From: an uncultured Gemmatimonadota bacterium
GTDB taxonomy: Bacteria; Gemmatimonadota; Gemmatimonadetes; Gemmatimonadales; Gemmatimonadaceae
Direction: 5' to 3'
Assembly (NCBI GenBank): GCA_946479995.1
Contig: CAMLIU010000065.1
Coordinates: 1-7,537 of the forward strand
DNA: 7,537 nucleotides
Made by a program: the position numbers and the translations under genes. Shown piece by piece: positions 1-6,286 of this stretch. The stretch's first letter is position 1. Every line of letters begins with the position of its first letter. The notes under the pieces are model-generated. The model was not told the DNA's origin. It saw only the letters and a program-made list of their open reading frames with translations, and searched no databases.

Positions 1-273
1 CTGCTGCGCGGCGAGGCGAACACGGTGGTGCTGCTCGCCCCCGAGCAGCGTCCCGACGGGAGCGCGCTGCTCCGCTGGCGCACCGTGCCGGGGGCGGCGG
101 CCTACCGCGTGGAGGTGTTCGCGCCGAACGGGCGCACCGTGGTGGCCGATACGGTGAGCGACTCCACCTTCGTGCTGCCGGCTCCTGAAGTGGGGGACCA
201 GCTGCGGTGGATGGTGACCGCGCTGCACGGCGACGGACACGAGGTCCGGTCGCCGGCGGAGCGGGTGAGATAG
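1..273 (+). CDS. 3' end of an FN3-like domain protein (5' end outside window)
   Basis: Frame 1 is open from the first base to a TAG stop at 271-273, giving the last 90 residues of a longer protein. A GTG at 25 could be read as a start, but the frame continues upstream with good codon use, so this is a truncated gene. The visible part resembles a fibronectin type III-like beta-sandwich: an LLRW core (about residues 22-25), VPGAAAYRVEVF (28-39), a DSTFVLP strand (54-60), then LRWMVTAL (68-75) and a terminal RSP. This pattern of alternating strands around conserved W, Y and L is typical of FN3-type repeats. In Gemmatimonadota such a C-terminal domain often follows a zinc-finger anti-sigma-like N-terminus; that is recollection and cannot be tested here. 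No catalytic motif is visible. The real coding frame is well supported; the function is unknown. Confidence 0.75.
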   Translation: MLRGEANTVVLLAPEQRPDGSALLRWRTVPGAAAYRVEVFAPNGRTVVADTVSDSTFVLPAPEVGDQLRWMVTALHGDGHEVRSPAERVR

Positions 274-275
274 AG

Positions 276-299
276 AAGGCGGGAAGGCGGGAAGGTCGA
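276..299. repeat. short tandem repeat, 8-bp unit aaggcggg
   Basis: Two exact copies of the 8-mer AAGGCGGG (276-283 and 284-291) are followed by a degenerate third copy starting AAGG (292-299). The repeat starts 3 bp after the stop of the upstream FN3-like gene. It is purine-rich on the + strand and looks like slippage-derived spacer sequence. No function is evident. Confidence 0.5.
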
Positions 300-311
300 G
301 GTTCGGCTGTC

Positions 312-329
312 GCTCTCACCGGTGAGAGC
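312..329. repeat. perfect 18-bp palindrome in spacer
   Basis: The sequence GCTCTCACC is followed directly by its exact reverse complement GGTGAGAGC, with no spacer bases. It lies 39 bp after the stop of the FN3-like gene and 66 bp before the DUF4870 start. No T-run follows, so it is not a standard intrinsic terminator. A zero-spacer dyad of this length is more like a binding site for a dimeric regulator than an RNA hairpin. No regulator gene is visible nearby. Confidence refers to the palindrome being a functional site; the palindrome itself is certain. Confidence 0.4.
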
Positions 330-382
330 AATGTCGCGCCGGCCGCGTTCATCAGGTGGCGCCATCCGCCCCATTCCCCTTC

Positions 383-388
383 GAGGAG
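383..388 (+). promoter_or_regulatory. ribosome binding site deciding the DUF4870 start
   Basis: GAGGAG sits 6 bp before a GTG at 395. An in-frame GTG at 356 lacks any such site, so the site selects 395 as the start. Confidence 0.75.
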
Positions 389-394
389 ACCTTC

Positions 395-772
395 GTGACC
401 AACCCTGCCACTGCCTCTTCCACCAGCACCGGCCTGGCCCCCAACGTGGCCGGCGCCCTCGCCTACGTGCTGGGCCCGATCACGGGAGTGCTCTTCCTCG
501 TGCTCGAGAAGGAGAACCGGTTCGTGCGCTTCCACGCCGCGCAGTCGATCACGGTGGGGATAGCGCTCATCGCGCTGTCCATCGCGCTGTCCATCCTGTC
601 CACCATCCTCGCGTTCATTCCCGTGCTCGGCTGGATCGTGGCGCTGCTGCTGAGCATCGGGCTCGGCATCGGCAGCTTCGTGCTGTGGATCATGCTGATG
701 TGGCGCGCGTGGCAGGGGCGGGAGTGGGAGACGCCGGTGGCCGGCTCGTTCGCGCGCCGGATCGCCGGCTGA
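395..772 (+). CDS. DUF4870 (Tic20-like) small membrane protein
   Basis: A 125-residue inner-membrane protein. The GTG start at 395 is chosen because GAGGAG lies 6 bp upstream and the resulting N-terminus (MTNPATASSTSTGLAPN) is the usual short polar leader of the family. Three hydrophobic segments are visible at about residues 19-37, 52-75 and 77-103. Family hallmarks are the loop after helix 1, EKENRFVRFHAAQS (38-51), where a charged stretch with RFHA(A)QS follows the helix, and the end WRAWQGREWETPVAG (103-117). These match DUF4870/Tic20-like proteins, which are widespread in bacteria and have no established biochemical role. A 12-bp tandem duplication encodes IALS twice within helix 2. The next gene starts 108 bp downstream on the same strand. 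The family call is firm; the function is unknown. Confidence 0.9.
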   Translation: MTNPATASSTSTGLAPNVAGALAYVLGPITGVLFLVLEKENRFVRFHAAQSITVGIALIALSIALSILSTILAFIPVLGWIVALLLSIGLGIGSFVLWIMLMWRAWQGREWETPVAGSFARRIAG

Positions 773-825
773 CTGCGTGGTGTGGCGGCCACTGAGAGCC
801 GCTGCACGGGAATCACGTTCATGCT

Positions 826-860
826 GGCGGCGGGGATGGCGAGGGCCATCCTTCGCCGCC
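826..860 (+). repeat. strong stem-loop upstream of the coiled-coil protein gene
   Basis: The arms GGCGGCG (826-832) and CGCCGCC (854-860) pair perfectly. Inside them GGATGG (834-839) pairs with CCATCC (846-851) around a 6-base loop. Only a small asymmetric internal loop (G against TT) separates the two stems, so 13 base pairs form in total. No T-run follows, which argues against a classical terminator. It ends 20 bp before the ATG at 881 and just before the ribosome binding site, so it would lie in the 5' leader of that gene if transcription starts upstream. It could also be the end of the DUF4870 transcript. Confidence 0.5.
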
Positions 861-869
861 ATCCGATTC

Positions 870-874
870 AGGAG
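870..874 (+). promoter_or_regulatory. ribosome binding site deciding the start at 881
   Basis: AGGAG lies 6 bp before the ATG at 881. It selects this start over an in-frame GTG at 782, whose extension would put 33 unrelated residues before a clear signal peptide. Confidence 0.75.
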
Positions 875-880
875 CTTCGC

Positions 881-1915
881 ATGCGTCGTCGTCTCGTCGT
901 CGCCGTTTCCTCGCTTGCCCTTGCACTCGTGCTGCCCGCGCGCGTCCACGCCCAGTTCGGCGGCCTCGTGCGCCGCGCGGCCGAGCGCGTGGTGAAGAAG
1001 GAGACATCCACGTCCAGCCAGCCGCAGATCGACGATGCGACGGTGACGCAGATGCTCGCCGGCCTCACCGAGGAGGCGAGGATCGCCGACTCCATCGGCC
1101 GTGCGACGCTGGCGGAGAACGCGGAGGTCTTCGGCCAGGTGGATGGGTTCCTGAAGCGGTACGCGACGTACGCCGCGTCCCGTGACAGGGAGCGCCGTGC
1201 CGGCGAGGAATATCAGGCGTGCATGAGCGGCCCGGGACAGGAGCTCGCGTCGATGCAGGGTGCGTCGGCCGGTCCGCCGCCGGGCGCGATGGCGTTCGCG
1301 CAGCGCATGGAGAGCATGAGCGACGAGGAGCGCGATGCGTTCCAGGCGAAGATGGACAAGCTGGAGAAGGAGGCGAAGGCAGCGGAGAAGAGCGGCAACG
1401 TGGCCGAGCAGCAGCGCATCCGCGGGGAGATCCAGAAGCTCACCGGCATGCCCATGACGCCCGCGGCGGCGCCGCGCAGCCAGGCGGACGTCAGGAAGAT
1501 GCAGGCTGCCGCCGCCCGCATGGACAAGTGCAAGCGGCCGCAGATGTCCGCGGTGCAGCCACCGGCGCCGATCATGGTCCGCCCGCTGGTGAACGAGGGG
1601 GGCACGACGAAGTTCGCGCCGACGGCGACGCGCGAGATCGGTGATTCCGCCGCCGCCCAGGCGTACCTCACGTCGCTCCGCAGCATGAAGGTGGGCAGCG
1701 CGCCGATCGATCGCGGCGCGAAGGCAGCGGGGATGGACGCGGGCCGCTACGCGCTGCTGCGCGAGCGGGTGCTCAACATCTACGCGAACTCCCTGCTGCG
1801 GGACAGCGAGGCGCATCCGTCCGGCTTCACCGACGAGGAGTACGAGGCGCTCGAGGCGCATCGCCCGAAGATCCTCGGCACGGCGCGTCGCCTGAAGGAG
1901 CTCGGGGCGTTCTGA
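881..1915 (+). CDS. secreted coiled-coil protein of unknown function
   Basis: A 344-residue protein that I do not recognise as a named family. The start at 881 is supported by AGGAG 6 bp upstream and by the signal peptide it produces: MRRR, a hydrophobic core LVVAVSSLALALVLPA, and probable cleavage after VHA24 before Gln25. This points to export to the periplasm or cell surface. The mature part is rich in A, E, K, R and M. Residues about 143-187 (from MESMSDEERDAF to GEIQKLTG) form a highly charged helix with coiled-coil character. A proline-rich linker (PPAPIMVRP) follows the helical part. Only two cysteines occur in the mature protein, C114 and C217, and could form a disulfide. The C-terminal part (about 265-344) is predicted mainly helical. 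The TGA stop overlaps the ATG of the next gene, so the two products are probably made together. The coding call is strong; the function is not known. Confidence 0.85.
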   Translation: MRRRLVVAVSSLALALVLPARVHAQFGGLVRRAAERVVKKETSTSSQPQIDDATVTQMLAGLTEEARIADSIGRATLAENAEVFGQVDGFLKRYATYAASRDRERRAGEEYQACMSGPGQELASMQGASAGPPPGAMAFAQRMESMSDEERDAFQAKMDKLEKEAKAAEKSGNVAEQQRIRGEIQKLTGMPMTPAAAPRSQADVRKMQAAAARMDKCKRPQMSAVQPPAPIMVRPLVNEGGTTKFAPTATREIGDSAAAQAYLTSLRSMKVGSAPIDRGAKAAGMDAGRYALLRERVLNIYANSLLRDSEAHPSGFTDEEYEALEAHRPKILGTARRLKELGAF

Positions 1916-1917
1916 TG
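1913..1917 (+). promoter_or_regulatory. stop/start overlap (TGATG) coupling two genes
   Basis: The TGA stop of the coiled-coil gene (1913-1915) shares its last A with the ATG start of the next gene (1915-1917). The nearest purine-rich site, AAGGAG at 1895-1900, is 14 bp upstream, which is far for independent initiation. Re-initiation by terminating ribosomes is the likely mechanism. Confidence 0.8.
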
Positions 1918-2907
1918 TCGTGGCGGGTCCGCCGGTCGTCGCATGCACGTGCGACGACCGGCGTCACGCTGGCCGCCGTCGCGCTGACCGTCGTGAGTGC
2001 GGCATCGGCGGTCGCGGCGCAGCTCGACGACCCGCTGCCGTCGTCGTCGCTCGCCGTCGTGGTGGACGGCCGCGAAGTCACCTGGTGGCGCTCCGGCCGT
2101 GCGCCGCGTGCATGGGGATCGGCGAACCCGGAGGTCGCGCGCGCGGTGCGCTGGCACGACACCACCGATGCCGTGGCGTGGGGGGAGCTGTCACTGCGCG
2201 GCACGGGGGAGGCGCGGCGCACCGACGTCGTCCTCGTGCGCATCGATCCGCGGCGCGCGATGCTGCGGCTCGACCTGCCGCCAGCCGATGCGTCGCCGTC
2301 GGGGTGGCTGTCGCCGGCGGGATGGACGATCGCGCTCGCGCCCTCCACGGCACGGGTGGCGCTGAACGCGGGGCAGTTCACCTCGGGCGGCGCGTGGGGG
2401 TGGCTGGTGCGAGACGGGCTGGAGATCCAGCCACCGAGCCGCGGCCCACTCGCCGCGGCGGTCGTGGTGGACCGTACGGGGAGCGTGCGCATCGTCCCGT
2501 GGCGTGATGTCGCATCGGTGCGTGCGCGGGGCGGCATCGCACAGGCGTTCCAGTCGTATCCCGCGCTGCTCGAAAGAGGGCGCGTGCCTCGCGAGCTGCA
2601 GCACGCCGGGCTCGGCGTGGACGTGGCGCATCGCGATGCGCGGCTGGCGCTTGGCGTGCTTCCCGACGGGCAGGTGCTGATCGCGCTCACGCGATTCGCG
2701 GGGCTGGGGGGCGTGCTGGATCGGCTGCCGTTCGGGCTCACGACGCCGGAGATGGCGGCGCTGATGGGCGCGCTGGGGTGCGAGGACGCCGAGCTCCTCG
2801 ACGGCGGCGTGTCCGGCCAGATGATGGTCCGGGATGCCGCCGGCGAGGTGCACGAGTGGCCGGGGATGCGCCAGGTGCCGGTGGGGCTGGTGGTGGTCGG
2901 GCGGTAG
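1915..2907 (+). CDS. phosphodiester glycosidase family (NAGPA-domain) secreted protein
   Basis: A 330-residue protein with a signal peptide: basic N-terminus with R4, R6, R7 and R12, a hydrophobic stretch at about 16-35, and probable cleavage after AVAA35 before Gln36. The rest fits the NAGPA / phosphodiester glycosidase fold. The core motif usually NGGFF reads NAGQF at 151-155. The middle block DARLALGVLPDGQVLI (from residue 241) corresponds to the family's (R/D)TAiG-dG segment. TTPEMAALMGALGCEDAELLDGGVSGQM (about 275-303) is the C-terminal signature, with LDGGxS at 295-300. Known members remove N-acetylglucosamine from phosphodiesters (human NAGPA); most bacterial members have unknown substrates, possibly cell-wall or exopolysaccharide phosphodiesters. 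The changed NAGQF and DGGVS motifs may mean altered chemistry. It is the last gene of the + strand cluster and is translationally coupled to the coiled-coil protein. The family call is fairly sure; the substrate is unknown. Confidence 0.85.
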   Translation: MSWRVRRSSHARATTGVTLAAVALTVVSAASAVAAQLDDPLPSSSLAVVVDGREVTWWRSGRAPRAWGSANPEVARAVRWHDTTDAVAWGELSLRGTGEARRTDVVLVRIDPRRAMLRLDLPPADASPSGWLSPAGWTIALAPSTARVALNAGQFTSGGAWGWLVRDGLEIQPPSRGPLAAAVVVDRTGSVRIVPWRDVASVRARGGIAQAFQSYPALLERGRVPRELQHAGLGVDVAHRDARLALGVLPDGQVLIALTRFAGLGGVLDRLPFGLTTPEMAALMGALGCEDAELLDGGVSGQMMVRDAAGEVHEWPGMRQVPVGLVVVGR

Positions 2908-3275
2908 GCGACGCGAGGCCGGCGCTGCGCTTCGCTGTCACTTCCATCACTACTATTGATTCTCGACGGGAATCCGGTGGAGCACCGCGGGCGGACCCGT
3001 TGGCCACCGGGTGATGCCGCCGCCCGGGCTTCGCTCCGCTCGTGGGACTGCCTGTCTTCGCTCCGGCCGTCGAGGCTCGCGGGCGCAACCAGATCCGTTC
3101 GTCGTAGCGCCATGGTAATGTGCCCCGTCAGCGGAGCGTCATCCATCGGTTGCGCGCAGCAGCGAAGGGGCGCGCGGGAGGGGGCAGGCAGTACCGAGTG
3201 GGGGGCTGGGCGATTAGACTGTGAGGACGCCGGGACGGGTGTTTGCCCGGGCGTGGCGCGGAGGAATGCGCCAGA
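2908..3275. other. non-coding spacer and tRNA leader
   Basis: About 370 bp without a convincing gene. Open frames here have poor composition and no ribosome binding site. The stretch holds three copies of a CTTCGCT core (near 2929, 3029 and 3056) and a small hairpin, ACCCG (2995-2999) with CGGGT (3008-3012). Two stem-loops lie in the tRNA leader: CGCC/CGGG (3228-3239) with CCCG/GGCG (3246-3253), and TGGCGC (3254-3259) with GCGCCA (3268-3273). No clear terminator for the upstream gene is visible. Confidence 0.6.
3215..3220 (+). promoter_or_regulatory. possible -10 element of the tRNA-Phe promoter
   Basis: TAGACT is the best TATAAT-like hexamer in the 100 bp before the tRNA. The matching -35 position (TACCGA, 3192-3197, 17-bp spacing) is a poor match to TTGACA. 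The call rests on position and one hexamer only. Confidence 0.2.
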
Positions 3276-3348
<73 letters not shown>

Positions 3349-3369
3349 CTCGAAGGAAGACTTCACAGA

Positions 3370-3397
3370 GCGCCCGGCGAACTGCCGGGCGCTTTTT
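3370..3397 (+). terminator. intrinsic terminator of tRNA-Phe
   Basis: A perfect 9-bp stem, GCGCCCGGC (3370-3378) and GCCGGGCGC (3384-3392), with a 5-base loop GAACT, is followed directly by five T (3393-3397). The A at 3369 can also pair with the first T. The hairpin ends 4 bp before the stop codon of the convergent DUF5916 gene. Read from the minus strand the hairpin lacks a downstream T-run, so it mainly serves the tRNA. Confidence 0.92.
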
Positions 3398-3400
3398 CGC

Positions 3401-6133
3401 TCACCGCCCGATCCAGTACGTTGCCTTGACCAGGAACACGTTGTCAGGCCGGTCCGCGACCAACGCCCGCGTGTCGCGACGGAAGTCGATGTTCCCGTAC
3501 TCGTCGCCACCCGAGCGCTGCTGCGTCCAGACGAAGAAGATCGTCGAGCCTGGACGGTACTCCCACCGGAGCACGGCCGTACCGCGCAGGGAATGCGTGG
3601 TGAAGTTCGGGTCGCCGAAGGTGAACGGTGCCGCCGGACCGGTGCCGTCGGGATCCACGGTGTACTGCGCCGTGGCGGGATCGCGCGTGATGGTCCCGAT
3701 GTCGCGGCCGTACTCGAGCTTCGTTCGCGTCCTCGGCGCCGCGAACTCGCGGAACCGCTCGTAGTTGCCGCTCGCCACGAACGGCTGCGCATAGAGCTGC
3801 AGCGTCATGTCCGGACGCAGTGTCCAGTTGACGCGCGTCTCCATCGAGAGCGTGCGCGTGGTGATGTAGGCGAAGACGTAGCGCGAGCCGGCGAACGTGG
3901 TCGCCGTGGGATCCTTGACCGTCGTCACGTACTGGGCTGCGTCCTCCGCCCAGTTCCACCGGGGTGAAAGCTGGATGAAGACGTTGCCGGCCGGCTTGAG
4001 GGCCACGCCGGGGGTGAAGCTCCAGCTCCTCGTGCCGTCGAACCCGACGGAATAGCCGTTCTGGACGTTCCACACCGCCCGGCCGCGCGGGTCGGTGGAC
4101 ACGCCGAGCTGATAGTAGTCGTACCCGACGGCGCCGAGCACCGGGCCGCCGCGGCTCAACCGATCGTCCAGCACGTTGTGGCTCCGCGACCAGTAGGAGC
4201 GCATCACCCAGTAGTTGTTGAACTCGATGCTGTTGAAGGCGTACTGCTCGAGGTCGGTGCGGTCGCCGTCGAAGTTGTACTGCGTCTGGCCGCCGTAGCT
4301 GAGGAAGGCCGAGCGGTACCAGCGGCCCGGCGTGACCCACTGGCGGGCGAGGTTGCCGTTCATCCAGCGGTAATCCGTGCGCGAGATGATGGAGAGGTCG
4401 TTCACCTCGAAGCCCGGGCTGCGCCAGTTCTGCTGGAGCTCCCAGAGCCAGTTGCCGTTCTCCTTCGCCACGCGCGTGTAGAGGCCGTAGCCCTGCATCG
4501 ACGTCGCCGTCGTGTCGTAGCGCGTGGAGAAGAGCCCGTCCGACGTGACGTCGCGATCCGGCCGCTGGTAGTAGTGGGTGGGCGAGCGCTGGGTGAGCGC
4601 GATGGCCTGCTGCGAGCCGCGGACATCGGACGCCATGAGCGCGCCGCGCCAGCGATAGACGCGGTTGTGCCAGCTGTGGCTCCAGTCGAATCCGCCGACC
4701 GTCGCATTGCTCCGCAGCCGATCGGTGAGCACCGTGTCCCCGCCGAGCGCGCGAACGGTGGAGGTGACGATGCCGCCGACCGTGGTGGCGCCGTTGCGCA
4801 GCTCCTTCTTCGCCCTGCCGACGAAATAGTTCGTCATCGGCTCGACCGTCTGCGTGCGCTCCGGGCCGCCGGATTCCGTGACGAAGTGGGCCTCCTCGCG
4901 GCTCGTGACGGCGTCGAGCAGCCCCACGGTGTACCCGTTCCGTGTGCGGCCGGTGATCTTCGCGGCGCCGAGGATCGTGGCGGCGTCCGGCGTCTCCGAG
5001 TAGAGGGAATTGCTGCTGACGAGGCCGTTGAGCTGCGGCGGCCGGCCGATGCGCCGCGAGTAGAAGGCGCTGAGGCTCGAGACGTTGTTGCAGTTGATGC
5101 AGCTCAGGCCACCGAAGCTGAACGCGCTGCGGTTGGCGACGAAGAAGGGCCGTTTCTCGTCGAACGACACCTCGTATGCCGAAAGGTTCAGCAGGGCAGG
5201 GTCTACCTCGACCTGGCCGAAGTCCGGGTTGATCGTGGCGTCGAGCGTAAGGCTGGACGTCAGGTTGTACTTGATGTCCGCTCCCGCGTTGACGTTTGCC
5301 GTCGTGCTGTTGTGGTACGGATCGCTCGGGTCGGCATACTTGAACTGCCCACGCGACACCACGTAGGGGAGGAGCTCCGCCTGCCTCGGCACCCTGGCGA
5401 TGTCGAGCCCTTCGAGGTGTCCGAAGTAGGCGGGTCCCGAGCTCTCGTTGCGTCGACGAAAGGACCATTCGTCCTGCTCGTTGAGGCGGTCAACGTAGCG
5501 CCAGAGCTGCATCCCCCACGTCTGGACGTGCCCGCTCGAGAAGCGGAGCTGCGAGTACGGGATCCGCATCTCGGCCGTCCACCCCTCCCCCGTCACACGT
5601 GCGGCGCCTTCCCAGACCGGGTCCCACGACGGGTCGCCGTTGAACTGGTCGCCACGCACGCCGGCGGGATTGATCTCGAACCAGACCTCGTCCAGGTGGT
5701 TGTGGTAGGGGTCGAGGGCGATGGCGAACTTGTCGGTAGTGAGCGAGTTGAACGAGCCGTTGTTGCCGTCGGCGGCGAGGAGCTGGTCGCGCCGCGCGAG
5801 CGGGGCGCGGATGCCGGCGGCGCCCATCGGCTCGCTCATGCGCGCGCCGACATAGAGCGCGTCGTCGTCGTAGAGGATGCGGACCTCCGTGGCGAGCGAG
5901 GCGTCGGCGCCCTCGTCGGGCTGCGACTGCCGGAACTTCGTGATCGGCGTGGCGGCGGCCCAAGCGGCTTCGTCGAGCCTGCCGTCGATCGTGATGGGTC
6001 CGGCGCGCCGAACGCCGGCCGCCGATGGAACGACGTGATCCGGCGCGCTCGGCGCCTGTGCGGCGAGGGGGCATGCAAGCGCGGACAGGGCGATGACGCG
6101 TTGCGTGAGGTGCTTCAGCGAAACGGGCGGCAT
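3401..6133 (-). CDS. CBM9-like / DUF5916 outer-membrane barrel protein
   Basis: A 910-residue protein starting at the ATG complementary to 6131-6133. A signal peptide is visible (K7, hydrophobic 13-25, probable cleavage after LAA25 before Gln26). Residues about 45-240 are a CBM9-like (DOMON-type) sandwich: IDGRLDEAAW at 49-58, then VRILYDDDALYVGARM and the FAIALDPYHN block. From about 250 the DUF5916 region begins, with its signature NPDFGQVEVD (302-311) and EKRPFF (326-331), then FYSRRIGRPP (357-366). The remainder alternates short amphipathic strands rich in Y, W, R and T, consistent with a large outer-membrane beta-barrel, ending in VKATYWIGR. A CxxC pair (C345, C348) sits between the two DUF5916 motifs. 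The family is common in Gemmatimonadota, Bacteroidota and related groups; its substrate is not established, and sugar or peptide binding through the CBM9 part is only inferred. It stands alone on its strand. Confidence 0.93.
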   Translation of the reverse strand: MPPVSLKHLTQRVIALSALACPLAAQAPSAPDHVVPSAAGVRRAGPITIDGRLDEAAWAAATPITKFRQSQPDEGADASLATEVRILYDDDALYVGARMSEPMGAAGIRAPLARRDQLLAADGNNGSFNSLTTDKFAIALDPYHNHLDEVWFEINPAGVRGDQFNGDPSWDPVWEGAARVTGEGWTAEMRIPYSQLRFSSGHVQTWGMQLWRYVDRLNEQDEWSFRRRNESSGPAYFGHLEGLDIARVPRQAELLPYVVSRGQFKYADPSDPYHNSTTANVNAGADIKYNLTSSLTLDATINPDFGQVEVDPALLNLSAYEVSFDEKRPFFVANRSAFSFGGLSCINCNNVSSLSAFYSRRIGRPPQLNGLVSSNSLYSETPDAATILGAAKITGRTRNGYTVGLLDAVTSREEAHFVTESGGPERTQTVEPMTNYFVGRAKKELRNGATTVGGIVTSTVRALGGDTVLTDRLRSNATVGGFDWSHSWHNRVYRWRGALMASDVRGSQQAIALTQRSPTHYYQRPDRDVTSDGLFSTRYDTTATSMQGYGLYTRVAKENGNWLWELQQNWRSPGFEVNDLSIISRTDYRWMNGNLARQWVTPGRWYRSAFLSYGGQTQYNFDGDRTDLEQYAFNSIEFNNYWVMRSYWSRSHNVLDDRLSRGGPVLGAVGYDYYQLGVSTDPRGRAVWNVQNGYSVGFDGTRSWSFTPGVALKPAGNVFIQLSPRWNWAEDAAQYVTTVKDPTATTFAGSRYVFAYITTRTLSMETRVNWTLRPDMTLQLYAQPFVASGNYERFREFAAPRTRTKLEYGRDIGTITRDPATAQYTVDPDGTGPAAPFTFGDPNFTTHSLRGTAVLRWEYRPGSTIFFVWTQQRSGGDEYGNIDFRRDTRALVADRPDNVFLVKATYWIGR

Positions 6134-6286
6134 GGGCGGTGGAGTAGGACGTCAGCCTGGGACGTCCATTAGATGGCCACCGCCGCCAAACGGTTGGAAT
6201 GCAGCTGCGGGAACTCCGGGCATGCTCATGGCATTGCCTGTGTGTCCATGCAATTCCAGCAGCCACCAGACGCACCAGCAGACCCG
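6134..6286. promoter_or_regulatory. divergent promoter region between DUF5916 and ene-reductase genes
   Basis: The two genes diverge from this 153-bp interval, so it should hold both promoters. On the minus strand TCTAAT (complement of 6168-6173) is one mismatch from TATAAT and lies 35 bp before the DUF5916 start; no good -35 is seen. GGACGTC occurs twice in direct orientation, at 6147 and 6160 (13-bp period); the second copy is part of the 8-bp palindrome GGACGTCC. No Shine-Dalgarno sequence is clear for either gene. Part of this interval could be coding if the ene-reductase starts at 6173 or 6248. Confidence 0.35.

Noticed and set aside
356..394. Upstream GTG start for the DUF4870 gene
   Set aside because: GAGGAG 6 bp before the GTG at 395 gives a better start and a family-like N-terminus.
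782..880. Upstream GTG start for the coiled-coil protein
   Set aside because: It would bury the signal peptide behind 33 residues and run through the stem-loop; the ATG at 881 has a good ribosome binding site.
1827..3146. Minus-strand open frame (439 codons) opposite the NAGPA-domain gene
   Set aside because: It is dominated by S, R, P and T, has no domain motif or ribosome binding site, and lies opposite a gene with signal peptide and family motifs.
3370..3397. Terminator acting in both directions
   Set aside because: Read on the minus strand the hairpin is followed by CTCTGTG rather than a T-run, so efficient termination of the DUF5916 transcript is not supported.
3444..5468. Minus-strand open frame (674 codons) inside the DUF5916 gene in another frame
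   Set aside because: Composition is arginine-, alanine- and proline-rich with no motifs; it is a frame shadow of the real gene.
6062..6082. Lipoprotein signal (Cys21) in the DUF5916 protein
   Set aside because: The residues before Cys21 are A-L-A without Leu or Val at -3, and the protein is a predicted barrel; normal signal peptidase cleavage before Gln26 fits better.
4178..6172. Long + strand open frame (664 codons) opposite the DUF5916 gene
   Set aside because: It is rich in low-information V, A, R, E and H runs typical of antisense frames in GC-rich DNA. The opposite strand has clear DUF5916 motifs over the same span.
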